Assembly: GCA_001838165.1 (NCBI GenBank) | Contig: KV835914.1 | Coordinates: 1-64,000, forward strand | Length of the DNA stretch: 64,000 nt | Source of the DNA: Actinomyces sp. HMSC035G02 | GTDB lineage: Bacteria; Actinomycetota; Actinomycetes; Actinomycetales; Actinomycetaceae | Reading direction: 5' to 3' | In this document: piece by piece, positions 45,729 to 54,670 of the stretch | Position numbering within the stretch: position 1 is the first letter of the stretch | How the letters are laid out: each line of letters opens with the position of its first letter | Translations under genes and position numbers: made by a program | Notes under the pieces: model-generated | Told to the model about the DNA's origin: nothing | Seen by the model: the letters and a program-made list of their open reading frames with translations, nothing else | Databases searched by the model: none

Positions 45729-46390
45729 TGCTGGTCCTCACGGGTTTGGTCAGGCGTCTCGACGCCATTCGGGGACGAGGCCTGGGCCTCCTCGGGCGAT
45801 AGGGCGCCGTCTCGCTCGACGTAGCGGCGTCCCGAGGCCGGACACACCCACGTGCGTTCCAAGGCCTCGCTGGTGGTGGCGTCGGCGGCCACGAGGGGCA
45901 CCCCGGCCTCGCCGACCCACCCGACGCGGCGCGCGGGGACGCCGACGACGAGAGCGTAGGGCGCGACGTCTCGGGTGACGACCGCGCCTGCGCCGACCGA
46001 GGCCCACGCGCCAATGCGCACGGGGGCCACGCAGACGGCGCGCGCTCCGATGGCTGCTCCGCGCTCGACGGTAACGCCGACGCGATCCCAGTCGCTCGCG
46101 TTCTTCAGGGTGCCGTCGGCGTTGATCGCACGAGGAGCGTGATCGTTCGTTAGGACGGCCGCGGGGCCAACAAAAACGCCGTCGGCCAGGGACGCGGGCT
46201 CGTAGACGAGCGCGTAGTTCTGGATCTTGCAGCGCGCACCGACCCTCACGCCTTCGCCGATGTAGGCGCCACGTCCAACGATCGTCTCATCCCCGATCCG
46301 CGCGTCCTCGCGCACCTGGGCGAGGTGCCAAACGCGCGCGCTGGGAGCGACGATCGCGCTGGGCGCGACGTCGGCGCTGGGCTCGATCAC
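45725..46390 (-). CDS. Hexapeptide-repeat acetyltransferase, WbpD-like
   Basis: 221 residues from the GTG at 46,390 (GGGGGA upstream). Left-handed beta-helix repeats run from VAPSAIVAPSARVWHLAQVR through IGEGVRVGARCKIQNYALVY to IGAWASVGAGAVVTRDVAPY. A GPAAVLTNDHAPRAIN loop carries the catalytic-type His. This resembles WbpD, which acetylates the C3 amino group. An extra C-terminal tail of about 50 residues contains WVCPASGRRYVE. A TATAGT box on the minus strand near 46,464-46,469 may be its promoter. Confidence 0.85.
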   Translation of the reverse strand: MIEPSADVAPSAIVAPSARVWHLAQVREDARIGDETIVGRGAYIGEGVRVGARCKIQNYALVYEPASLADGVFVGPAAVLTNDHAPRAINADGTLKNASDWDRVGVTVERGAAIGARAVCVAPVRIGAWASVGAGAVVTRDVAPYALVVGVPARRVGWVGEAGVPLVAADATTSEALERTWVCPASGRRYVERDGALSPEEAQASSPNGVETPDQTREDQQ

Positions 46391-46504
46391 TGGGTCCCCC
46401 TGTCGTTGTCTGCGTGCGCGCGTGCGAGCACTGGGGCACTGCGCGCCCTTCCGGATACCCCACACTATAGGCGCGCGCCCATCCCGATGTGCGACACTAA
46501 TCAA

Positions 46505-47185
46505 ATGCAGATCGGCTCCGACACGTGGGTGGTGATCCCCGCGTTCAACGAGGCGTCCGTCATCGGGGGCGTCGTCGCGGGAGTCCGCACCTTTTTTCCG
46601 CGTGTCCTCGTCGTCGATGACGCGTCAAGTGACGACACCGCTGCCGTCGCCCGCGCCGCGGGTGCCTACACCGCGCGCCATCCGCTCAACCTGGGGCAGG
46701 GCGCTGCCCTCCAAACCGGTTTCGAAGCGGCCCTCGCCCGCGGGGCGCGATACGTGGTCACCTTCGATGCCGACGGCCAGCACGACCCCGCCGAGGCGGC
46801 CGCCATGGTCGAGCGGGCACGCCGGGAGGACCTCGCGTTCCTCCTCGGCTCTCGTTTCCTGTCGGGTTCCCCGTCGTCGGCGGGTAGGGTCAAACGCGCC
46901 ATGCTGCGCCTGGGAGCTACGGTGGACCGGCTGCGCACGGGCTTGGATCTCACGGACACACACAACGGGCTGCGCGTCATCCGCGCTGACGCCCTCGCCC
47001 ACGTGCATCTCACCCACGCGCGCATGGCCCACGCCTCGCAGATCGTCTCCCAGCTGGCCGCCTGTGGCCTTCCCGGCGCCGAGCACCCGGTGACGATTTC
47101 CTACACGGACTACTCGCGGGCGAAGGGCCAACCTCTACTCAACTCCGTCAACATCGTCGTCGACCTCGCATTGGGGGGACGATGA
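46505..47185 (+). CDS. Family 2 glycosyltransferase
   Basis: 226 residues from the ATG at 46,505 (MQIGSDTWVVIPAFNEASVI); an in-frame ATG at 46,487 is possible. GT-A motifs: VVDDASSDDTAAVARAAG, FDADGQHDPAEAA and LGSRFLSGSPSSAG, with DLTDTHNGLRVIRADAL near the end. A GACACT box lies six bases before the ATG. The stop overlaps the following DUF2304 gene (ATGA). This pair resembles that at 28,011-29,155. Confidence 0.88.
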   Translation: MQIGSDTWVVIPAFNEASVIGGVVAGVRTFFPRVLVVDDASSDDTAAVARAAGAYTARHPLNLGQGAALQTGFEAALARGARYVVTFDADGQHDPAEAAAMVERARREDLAFLLGSRFLSGSPSSAGRVKRAMLRLGATVDRLRTGLDLTDTHNGLRVIRADALAHVHLTHARMAHASQIVSQLAACGLPGAEHPVTISYTDYSRAKGQPLLNSVNIVVDLALGGR

Positions 47186-47652
47186 GCACCTACCTCGCCA
47201 TCCGCATCCTCCTGCTCCTCGCCCTCGCGCTCACCGCGTGGTGGCTGGTGCGCCCGGTGTCCTCGGCCTCATCCCTGGCGTTGCGCCGACTCGGCATTGG
47301 AGCGGTCGTCGCCGCGGCTATCGTGGCCATCCTCGTGCCCTCGCTGGCCAACACGGCCGCCCGTGCAATCGGCGTTGAGCGAGGGGTCAACCTGATCGTC
47401 TACGGCCTCGTCATCGCGTTGATCGCACAGATGGTGACCGGCTATCGACGTGAGGCCCGCGCCGAGGAACGCATGGCTGAACTGGCCCGGGCCCTCGCCC
47501 TCGCGCACGTCCTTCCACCCGACGATTCGGGGGACGCGAACACCGAGACGGGCAGCTCACACGCCGATACGAGCGAAGTGGAACGCGCCGCTAACGGCCC
47601 TGCTTCACCGACAAATACGTCAGATAACGATATGGTTACGAATGATGAGTAA
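47182..47652 (+). CDS. DUF2304-family membrane protein
   Basis: 156 residues. Hydrophobic helices near 5-22, 35-54 and 68-86 are followed by a helical segment (YRREARAEERMAELARALAL) and a disordered acidic tail. It pairs with the overlapping GT2 gene; such partners are thought to hold the transferase at the membrane. The last codons overlap the LCP gene start by eleven bases. Confidence 0.82.
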   Translation: MSTYLAIRILLLLALALTAWWLVRPVSSASSLALRRLGIGAVVAAAIVAILVPSLANTAARAIGVERGVNLIVYGLVIALIAQMVTGYRREARAEERMAELARALALAHVLPPDDSGDANTETGSSHADTSEVERAANGPASPTNTSDNDMVTNDE

Positions 47653-48964
47653 CGTGAATCTGCGACCGATCCAGCACTCGGCCGTCAACTTCGGACGCTT
47701 CGGCTTCCTGCGCGGCGCACTCGCCGTGCTCCTGGCCGGGGTCCTGTTTGTCGTGTCCTCTGCAGGCTTCGTCTACGCGAAGCTGAGCACCCAGTTCGCC
47801 AACCGCGTCGTCAGCATCGACGCCTACGCGAGCGACGAACAGAACAAGGCCACCCCGGACTCCTTCGAAGGCCGCGCCGTCAACATCCTCGTGGTCGGCA
47901 CCGACTCGCGTAACGGCGCCAGCGGCGAGCTGGGCGCGGGCGACGCAGATGACGTTCCCGGCCTGCGCAACGACTCGACGATGGTGATTCACGTCAGCGC
48001 GGATCGCTCCCGCGTGCAGATCGTTTCCATCCCCCGCGACACCCTCGTGGACATCCCGGCGTGTAAGCACCGCGATGGCACCACGAGCGAGCCGACCACC
48101 GACGACATGTTCAACAACGCGATGGTCTACGGCGCGAACGGCGGCGACGAACCAGAAGACATCGGCCCCGGCATCGCGTGCGTGCGCTCGACCGTCGAAA
48201 AGCTCTCCGGCATGTCCATCGACGCCTTCATGGTCGTTGATTTTGCGGGCTTTGTTAACATGATCGACGCCCTGGGCGGCGTCTGGTTCAACATCCCCGA
48301 TCGCATCGACGATGACTCTGCCCAGCTCTACATCGACGCGGGCTGCTGGAAGCTGTCGGGAGTGCACGCGCTGGCCTACATGCGCTCGCGTAAGGGTCAG
48401 GGTGACGGCTCCGACATCTCCCGTATCGGCCGCCAGCAGCAGCTGATTTCCGCGATGCTGCGCGAGCTGCAGGACAAGAACTACGTGACGGACCCCGGCG
48501 CGCTCATCAGCTTCCTGCAGGCTGCGATTTCCTCCGTGAACGTGTCCCCCAACCTGGGCAACGCCAGCTCGGACGCGTCCCTCCTCATCAACGTGCTGCA
48601 AAACATCGACCGTTCCAACATCCAGTTCGTGACGATGCCCGTCGACGAGCCCTCCTGGGATCCGAACCGCCGCATCCCCTCCGATCCGATGGCCCGCAAC
48701 GTGTGGAACGCCCTGAAGAACGACCAGGCTCTGCCCGTTGGTACGACCTACACGGATGGCAACGGCGCGCAGCTCGTTGTTCCCGATCCGACCGCGACGA
48801 CGGCTCCTTCGACGCCCACTCCGACGCAGGCTCCGACGACCGACCCCAGCTCGCAGGATTCCTCCACGGATAACACCGAGCAGTCCGCCTCCGTCGCGAA
48901 TAACGCGGCGAACGAAGAATCCGCCAAGCAGACAGCCGCTACCTGCCCGCCGAAGAACCAATGA
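47642..48964 (+). CDS. LCP-family (LytR-CpsA-Psr) glycopolymer ligase
   Basis: 440 residues from the first ATG of ATGATGAGT at 47,642. One N-terminal helix (GALAVLLAGVLFVVSSAGFV) anchors an extracellular LCP domain: ILVVGTDSRNG, RNDSTMVIHVSADRSRVQ, the arginine signature SIPRDTLVDIP, MVVDFAGFVNMIDALGGV and AYMRSRKGQGDGSDISRIGR. LCP enzymes transfer lipid-linked polymers to peptidoglycan or protein. Residues about 385-440 form a Thr/Pro/Ser-rich tail ending in TCPPKNQ. It is first of a tandem pair with ATGA overlap and is likely to attach the polymer made by the surrounding genes. Confidence 0.92.
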   Translation: MMSNVNLRPIQHSAVNFGRFGFLRGALAVLLAGVLFVVSSAGFVYAKLSTQFANRVVSIDAYASDEQNKATPDSFEGRAVNILVVGTDSRNGASGELGAGDADDVPGLRNDSTMVIHVSADRSRVQIVSIPRDTLVDIPACKHRDGTTSEPTTDDMFNNAMVYGANGGDEPEDIGPGIACVRSTVEKLSGMSIDAFMVVDFAGFVNMIDALGGVWFNIPDRIDDDSAQLYIDAGCWKLSGVHALAYMRSRKGQGDGSDISRIGRQQQLISAMLRELQDKNYVTDPGALISFLQAAISSVNVSPNLGNASSDASLLINVLQNIDRSNIQFVTMPVDEPSWDPNRRIPSDPMARNVWNALKNDQALPVGTTYTDGNGAQLVVPDPTATTAPSTPTPTQAPTTDPSSQDSSTDNTEQSASVANNAANEESAKQTAATCPPKNQ

Positions 48965-50352
48965 GTAATCCTCCTTCGTTTACGCCCGACCCGAAGCGAC
49001 GCCGCCCCGGATCCGACGACGCTCACGTCGTTGGTGAGGAGGTGCGCGGTGGCGCGCCCACTCCCCCTCCGGAGGCTCTGGCCCCGCAGATGTGGAGGAT
49101 CTCGGACGACGAGGCCGCGGCGGCTCGCCCGCTGATGCCCCGCACGCTGGATCAGCCGCAGAGGGACTCTCAGTCGATTTTCCCGCGCCGCACCCCGGCC
49201 CAGCAGCCGCCGTCGTTCCAGCCGGCCTCGGCCGCCAACCCGCCGTCCTACGCGCCGGGATCCGGCCGTTCGTCGGGCTCGGGCACGTATGCCCCGTCGG
49301 GTAACGGCCCTCGTCAGGTGACGATCAATCGTTCCCAGAGCGCTCCCGTAGTGGCGCCCGCGCAGGCCTCGCCGGTCGCTCCCACAGCGCCTGCTGCGAA
49401 GCCCAGGCGACGCAAGCGCCGCCACCCGATCCTCAAGACCCTGTGCCTGTTTCTGGTTCTCGTCCTCGCATGGGGCGGATTCCTCATGTGGGATGCCAAC
49501 ACGAACATGGGTCGCGTGAGCGCCCTGTCGGGGGCCGCCGACACTCCGGGCACGACCTACCTGCTGGCGGGTTCCGACTCGCGCGCCGACGGCGCCGTCC
49601 AGGACGGCTTCAACGAGTCCGAACGCGCCGACTCGATCATGCTCGTCAACGTCGCTCCGAACGGACAGAAGGTCGCGCTGTCGATCCCGCGTGACACCTA
49701 TGCAGAGATCCCGGGCGTCGGCTGGGACAAGATCAACGCCTCCTACGCCTACGGCGGCCCACAGCTGCTCGTGGAAACCGTGGAGAAGCTGACAGGCCTG
49801 ACAATCGATCACTTCGTGCAGATCGGCATGGGTGCCGTGCCCGACATGGTGGACGCCGTCGACGGGGTCGAGCTGTGCTACGACAACGACGCGGACGACC
49901 AGTATTCCGGCCTGAAATGGACCGCGGGCTGCCACACGGTGGACGGAACGACTGCCCTGCAGTTCTCGCGTATGCGCTACCAGGACCCCGAGGGCGATAT
50001 CGGCCGTACGAAGCGTCAGCGCCAGGTGATTTCAAAGGTCATTTCCTCGGCAGCCTCGCCCTCGACCCTCGTTAATCCCGCGAAGACCCTGCGCGTGGAG
50101 CGCGCCGGTTCCAAGTCCTTCACCATCGACGAGGATTCCTCAGTCGTGACTGTCGCGTCGCTCGTGTGGGCACTGCGCGGTGCATCGTCGAATCAGATGA
50201 TGGGCGTCCCCCCGATCGAGTCGCTGAACTTCACGACGAACGCCGGGGCCTCCGCGGTTCTGCTGCGCGACACGACGGCGGACGACTTCTTCGCCAAGCT
50301 CCGCGCGGGCACCCTTACGACAGCCGACCTCAACCAGGTCGACGGAGTGTAG
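48961..50352 (+). CDS. LCP-family glycopolymer ligase, second copy
   Basis: 463 residues. A proline-rich cytoplasmic N-terminus of about 145 residues precedes one helix (TLCLFLVLVLAWGGFLMW) and the LCP domain: YLLAGSDSRADG, RADSIMLVNVAPNGQKVALS, SIPRDTYAEIPGVGWDKINA, DGVELCYDND and LQFSRMRYQDPEGDIGRTKR. All the conserved Arg and Asp residues for pyrophosphate binding are visible. The start overlaps the first LCP stop (ATGA). Tandem LCP genes usually differ in polymer or acceptor. Confidence 0.92.
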   Translation: MSNPPSFTPDPKRRRPGSDDAHVVGEEVRGGAPTPPPEALAPQMWRISDDEAAAARPLMPRTLDQPQRDSQSIFPRRTPAQQPPSFQPASAANPPSYAPGSGRSSGSGTYAPSGNGPRQVTINRSQSAPVVAPAQASPVAPTAPAAKPRRRKRRHPILKTLCLFLVLVLAWGGFLMWDANTNMGRVSALSGAADTPGTTYLLAGSDSRADGAVQDGFNESERADSIMLVNVAPNGQKVALSIPRDTYAEIPGVGWDKINASYAYGGPQLLVETVEKLTGLTIDHFVQIGMGAVPDMVDAVDGVELCYDNDADDQYSGLKWTAGCHTVDGTTALQFSRMRYQDPEGDIGRTKRQRQVISKVISSAASPSTLVNPAKTLRVERAGSKSFTIDEDSSVVTVASLVWALRGASSNQMMGVPPIESLNFTTNAGASAVLLRDTTADDFFAKLRAGTLTTADLNQVDGV

Positions 50353-50390
50353 CGCTCGCCTCTACGCCTCGCGCGACCGACCAAACAAAG

Positions 50391-50430
50391 GACCCCGGCC
50401 TCGTTCCCACTAAAGGAACGAGGCCGGAGC
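50391..50430. terminator. Bidirectional terminator between LCP and galE genes
   Basis: CCCCGGCCTCGTTCC (50,393-50,407) and GGAACGAGGCCGGAG (50,415-50,429) form a stem with one mismatch. Convergent genes end at 50,352 and 50,450. Confidence 0.82.
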
Positions 50431-50449
50431 TTAGTCAGAGCACACGCGC

Positions 50450-51445
50450 TCAGGAGCCAGGGACGGTGATCGGACGCGGACCCGCCTGCCAGCCTTCCCA
50501 CGCGGAAGTGAGGATCTCGTCGAGGCCATTGTTAGCCTTCCAGCCCAGATCCACGCCGATGGACAGCGGGTCGCCGATCAGCTTGGGCGGGTCGCCCGCG
50601 CGGCGGTCCAGCTCCTCGACCGGGAAGTCCCAGCCGATGACGCGGCGCAGGCCGTCGATGATCTCGCGCACGGAGGTGCCCAGGCCGGTGCCCACGTTGT
50701 AGGTGTGGTGGTCGGGCTGGCGCCCCTCGGCGAGCACGTCCAGGGCGGCGATGTGGGCCTCGGCCAGGTCCAGGACGTGGATGTAGTCGCGCACGCAGGT
50801 GCCATCCGGGGTGTCGTAGTCGGTGCCGAAGATCTTGGCACTCTCGCCGCGCTCAATGCGGTCGAGGACCATGGGGATCAGGTTCATGATGGCCGGGTCG
50901 GCCAGGTCGGGCCAGCCGGCGCCCGCGACGTTGAAGTAGCGCAGGCCGATCCACTTCAGGTCCCAGGCGCGTTCGCAGTCAGCCATCATCCATTCGCCGA
51001 TCAGCTTGGTCTCGCCGTAGGGGTTGATGGGGTGTCCGGCCATGTCCTCGGTGACGACCTCGGCGGTGGGGATGCCGTAGACGGCGGCCGAGGAGGAGAA
51101 GATCATCTGGTCGACGCCGGCGTCCTCCATGGCGGCCAGCACGTTGGCCATGCCGCCGATGTTCTGCTGGTAGTACCAGGCGGGGCGCGCAACGGACTCG
51201 CCGACCTGCTTGCGGGCGGAGAAGTGGATGACGGCCGTGACGTCCTCGTCCACCATGAGGTTGGAGAGAACGGAACGGGCTTCATCGGTAGCGACATCGA
51301 GGCGAACCAGGGGCGTGTCCCCGATCCTGGCCGCGTTGGAGGTGGATAGGTCATCAACGACGACGACGCGATCCCCGCGCTGACGCAGGAGGCGGACAAC
51401 GTGTGCGCCGATGTAGCCGGCGCCGCCACAAACGAGAATGCTCAT
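50450..51445 (-). CDS. galE: UDP-glucose 4-epimerase
   Basis: 331 residues. Interconverts UDP-glucose and UDP-galactose with bound NAD. Rossmann GGAGYIGAHVVRLL, VIHFSARKQVGESVARP, the catalytic serine region SSSAAVYGIP, YGETKLIGEWMM with the Tyr-Lys pair, LRYFNVAGAG and GTCVRDYIHVLDLAEAHI are present. A TATCCT box lies six bases before the ATG, so the message is probably leaderless. It supplies UDP-Gal for surface polymers. Confidence 0.95.
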   Translation of the reverse strand: MSILVCGGAGYIGAHVVRLLRQRGDRVVVVDDLSTSNAARIGDTPLVRLDVATDEARSVLSNLMVDEDVTAVIHFSARKQVGESVARPAWYYQQNIGGMANVLAAMEDAGVDQMIFSSSAAVYGIPTAEVVTEDMAGHPINPYGETKLIGEWMMADCERAWDLKWIGLRYFNVAGAGWPDLADPAIMNLIPMVLDRIERGESAKIFGTDYDTPDGTCVRDYIHVLDLAEAHIAALDVLAEGRQPDHHTYNVGTGLGTSVREIIDGLRRVIGWDFPVEELDRRAGDPPKLIGDPLSIGVDLGWKANNGLDEILTSAWEGWQAGPRPITVPGS

Positions 51446-51451
51446 GGCTTC

Positions 51452-51457
51452 AGGATA
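51452..51457 (-). promoter_or_regulatory. -10 box for leaderless galE mRNA
   Basis: TATCCT on the minus strand, six bases (GAAGCC) before the ATG at 51,445. Confidence 0.55.
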
Positions 51458-51508
51458 CGACGCGCCGCCCCCTCGCGGCTACCCGCGCGGGGCTTGTGTT
51501 GCGCGGCC

Positions 51509-52063
51509 TCAGCGTGCCTGGGAGACGCGCTGGGCGAGGGCCGCGCCCTTTGCGCTGGCCACGTCTCGAAGGTCCTTCTGAAAGTCGCGCATCGAGGCAC
51601 GCAGGGTCTCGGCTCGTTCTCCTTCGCCGGCGCCGAGGATGCGCGCGGCCAGCAGTCCCGCGTTGCGCGCGCCTGCGATGGACACGGTCGCGACGGGCAC
51701 GCCCGCAGGCATCTGGACGATGGAGTGCAGGGAGTCGACGCCGTCGAGGTGCTTGAGGGGCACGGGCACGCCGATGACGGGCAGTTCGGTGAGGGCGGCG
51801 AGCATACCGGGCAGGTGTGCCGCTCCCCCGGCTCCAGCGATGATGACGCGCAGGCCGCGCGCGGACGCGGATCGCCCGTAAGCGACCATATCCTCGGGCA
51901 TGCGGTGGGCGGAGACGACGCCGACCTCGCAGGCGATGCCGAATTCGGCGAGGGCACCGACGGCCGCTTCCATCGTGGGCCAGTCGGAGTCGGAACCCAT
52001 GACGACGCCGACGAGCGGGTCCTCGCCGGTGGCGGTCAGCTGGATGTCGAGCTCGGTGGTCAT
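51509..52063 (-). CDS. purE: N5-carboxyaminoimidazole ribonucleotide mutase
   Basis: 184 residues from the ATG at 52,063 (GAAAGGA six bases upstream). Purine biosynthesis: moves the carboxylate of N5-CAIR to give CAIR. Landmarks are [51 protein letters not shown] and PVIGVPV. It follows purK in the same direction with a 66-base gap containing a half copy of the GC-rich terminator arm (CCCCGGCCTCGTTCC). Confidence 0.95.
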   Translation of the reverse strand: MTTELDIQLTATGEDPLVGVVMGSDSDWPTMEAAVGALAEFGIACEVGVVSAHRMPEDMVAYGRSASARGLRVIIAGAGGAAHLPGMLAALTELPVIGVPVPLKHLDGVDSLHSIVQMPAGVPVATVSIAGARNAGLLAARILGAGEGERAETLRASMRDFQKDLRDVASAKGAALAQRVSQAR

Positions 52064-52129
52064 GGGCAGTCCTTTCGAGAGGGAACGAGGCCGGGGCACC
52101 TGGTCCTTCGGCCACGGACAGTGTGAGGG

Positions 52130-53284
52130 TTAGTCGGTGGGGGCCTCGCCCTGCAGGGCGCTGACGGCCGCCCGGGCTCGTTCGAGAGCGAGGAGGGGAT
52201 CCGAGTCGACGACGGTGACGTGGCCGAGCTTGCGGCCCGGGCGCACCTCCTTGCCGTAGAGGTGAACCTTCGCGCCCGCTCCCCCGGATGCGAAGGCGTC
52301 CGCAAGGGCGCGCGCAGGCTGAGCGTGGGAGGAGCCGAGCAGGTTGACCATCACTGCGTACGTGCCCGGTGCGCGCAGCTGGGTGGAGCCCAGCGGCAGG
52401 TCGAGGACAGCGCGCAGGTGCTGCTCGAATTGGCTGGTGACGGCCCCGTCGATGGTCCAGTGTCCCGTGTTGTGGGGGCGCATGGCGAGCTCGTTGACGA
52501 GGACGCGTTCGTCCGCGCCCTCACCGACGACGAACATTTCCACGGCGAGGACGCCGGTGACGTCCAGCTCGTCGGCGATGCGCTCGCCAATGTGGCGGGC
52601 CTCGGCGGCCGTCTCGGGTCGGATGCCAACGGCTGGCGCGGTGACCTCGGCGCACACGCCGTCGATCTGCACGGTGGAGGCGACGGGCCACGAGGCGATC
52701 TCACCCGAGGGGGTGCGCGCGAGGAGCGCCGCCACCTCGCCGGTGAAGGGAACCAGGGCCTCGGCCAGCAGGGGGCCGTTGCCCCACCAGGAGGCCACGT
52801 CTGCGGGGCTGTGGGCGATCGTCACGCCGTGCCCGTCGTATCCGCCGCGCGGGGTTTTGACGATGAGGGGCCATCCGATCGTCGCGCCGAATTCTTCCAG
52901 CTGGGCCTCGTCCTCGGCACGCGCCCACGCGGGGCACGGGATGCCCATCTCGGTGAGGCGCTCGCGCATGGCCAGTTTGTCCTGCGCGTACAGGAGGGCG
53001 CTGGCCGGGGGTTGAACGGAGACGAGGCGGGCGGCCTCCTCCATCGTGGGGGCCGGGATGTGCTCGTGCTCGAAGGTGAGGACGTCCGCGCCGTCGACGA
53101 GCGCGCGGACCGCGTCCAGGTCGGCGGGCTCACCTACCGCTTTGTCGACGGTCACCTGACCGGTCGACCCGTCTGAGGCCTCGACGAGGGCCCGAAGATT
53201 GATACCGAGCGCGACCGCGCTCTCCTGCATCATGCGTGCCAGCTGTCCGCCGCCGATGACGGCAACGGTGGGAGGGGTCAGCAT
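52130..53284 (-). CDS. purK: N5-carboxyaminoimidazole ribonucleotide synthase
   Basis: 384 residues from the ATG at 53,284 (MLTPPTVAVIGGGQLARMMQ). ATP-grasp enzyme converting AIR, bicarbonate and ATP to N5-CAIR. ATP-grasp landmarks: IVKTPRGGYDGHGV, LLAEALVPFTGEVAAL, VEMFVVGEGADERVLVNELA and RPHNTGHWTIDGA. An in-frame GTG at 53,296 lies seven bases after a TACATT box and could be a leaderless start adding four residues. purE follows downstream. Confidence 0.94.
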   Translation of the reverse strand: MLTPPTVAVIGGGQLARMMQESAVALGINLRALVEASDGSTGQVTVDKAVGEPADLDAVRALVDGADVLTFEHEHIPAPTMEEAARLVSVQPPASALLYAQDKLAMRERLTEMGIPCPAWARAEDEAQLEEFGATIGWPLIVKTPRGGYDGHGVTIAHSPADVASWWGNGPLLAEALVPFTGEVAALLARTPSGEIASWPVASTVQIDGVCAEVTAPAVGIRPETAAEARHIGERIADELDVTGVLAVEMFVVGEGADERVLVNELAMRPHNTGHWTIDGAVTSQFEQHLRAVLDLPLGSTQLRAPGTYAVMVNLLGSSHAQPARALADAFASGGAGAKVHLYGKEVRPGRKLGHVTVVDSDPLLALERARAAVSALQGEAPTD

Positions 53285-53317
53285 CTCGTGTTCCACGCCT
53301 TTCAATGTACTCCGCTG

Positions 53318-54646
53318 CTAAAAGCGCCGCGAGCGGCGTCCCATGGACATGAGGGGACCTTCGGGCATGACGCGATCGGGGTCGAGGGACGCGGGGATCG
53401 CGGCGACCGACACGGTGAAGATCGGCGGCTTGTTCGTCTTGAGCTCGAGGCGTCCGCCCATCACCTGCGCGAGGTCGTGGGCCAGGGCCAGACCGATGCC
53501 CGTGGAGCCGTGCCCAGAAACACCTTTTTGGAAAATATCGGGGGCTAGGGACTCGTCGATGCCCTCGCCTTCGTCGCTGACCTCGATGACGACGCCACGC
53601 TTAGAGGTACCTGCGTGCGCCCACACGCGCGTGGTCCCGCCGCCGTAGCGCAGCGAGTTTTCGATGAGGGTCGCCAGGACCTGTCCGAGCTTTCCAGCGT
53701 CGGCCAGGATCGGACGCTCGGCCTCGTCGAGGAAAACGAGGGCGCGTCCGGCCGCCTCGAATTGGTCCTCCCACTCCTCGCGGGCCGTGTTGAAGACCTC
53801 GAGAATGTGAATGGCCTCTGTCTGGCTGGTCTGGCGCTTAGAAACGTCAAGCAGCTCCGTGACCACGTTGGTCATGCGCTCCACCTGCTCGAGGCAGGTG
53901 CGGGCTTCGGCGCGCACCTCGTCCTCTGTGGAGATGAGTTCGATTTCCTCCAGGCGCATGGACAGGGCGGTCAGCGGCGTGCGCAGCTGGTGGGAGGCGT
54001 CGGCGGCAGCCTGTCGCTCGGCTGCGAGTCGGCCCGCCATGCGTTCGCCGGTGCGAGCGAGTTCTTCGGATACCAGGTCGATCTCTTCAATGCCGGACTT
54101 CTCCACGCGGGCGCGCACGCCGCCCGAGCCGATCTGCTCGGCCTGGGCCGCCAGGTAGATCAGCGGTGCCGACAGTTCGCGCGACAGCGAGCGCGCGAGC
54201 ACCCAGCCGATCACCATGGAGGCAACCATGCCCCCACCGAACATCGCGCACGTCCACGCGATGCGGTTCAGAGCGTTCGATGCCGACGCTGTGAGCTGAA
54301 CGGAAACGCCGCTCGGAGACGAGGCCAGGGCGGTCATGGTCCGCCCAGGAAACGCCTTGCTGTTGGTGACGAGGTTAGCCTCGGGAACCTTAATGCGGTA
54401 GCCGAGTTCGTCGCCGCGGCTGTTCGCCTGATCCGCCACGAGCGAGGCCAGGGTTGCGGGGTCATTACCCTCCCCCACGGCACGCCTACGCTCGATGTTT
54501 TGGAGGATCAGCTGTGCCTGAACGTCGAGGTTACGCTGTTCGGACGACCAGATGGACACCGACGCGAAAAACGCGCCTGGGAGCCCCATCAGCACGCACA
54601 CGACGGCGACGATGGAGACGATCATCCTCACCGCGCGGGCGCGCAT
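53318..54646 (-). CDS. Sensor histidine kinase
   Basis: 442 residues. TM1 (about 7-29) and TM2 (about 131-153) bracket an extracellular sensor domain of about 100 residues, followed by a HAMP region. H-box DASHQLRTPLTALSMRLEEI, N-box ENSLRYGG, G1 DEGEGID and G2 GSTGIGLALAHDLA are complete. The kinase follows its response regulator by 24 bases. The extracellular domain has no cysteines or recognised fold, so the signal cannot be predicted. Confidence 0.92.
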   Translation of the reverse strand: MRARAVRMIVSIVAVVCVLMGLPGAFFASVSIWSSEQRNLDVQAQLILQNIERRRAVGEGNDPATLASLVADQANSRGDELGYRIKVPEANLVTNSKAFPGRTMTALASSPSGVSVQLTASASNALNRIAWTCAMFGGGMVASMVIGWVLARSLSRELSAPLIYLAAQAEQIGSGGVRARVEKSGIEEIDLVSEELARTGERMAGRLAAERQAAADASHQLRTPLTALSMRLEEIELISTEDEVRAEARTCLEQVERMTNVVTELLDVSKRQTSQTEAIHILEVFNTAREEWEDQFEAAGRALVFLDEAERPILADAGKLGQVLATLIENSLRYGGGTTRVWAHAGTSKRGVVIEVSDEGEGIDESLAPDIFQKGVSGHGSTGIGLALAHDLAQVMGGRLELKTNKPPIFTVSVAAIPASLDPDRVMPEGPLMSMGRRSRRF

Positions 54647-54670
54647 GGCGGGCCTGTCTCAGCGACGCGC

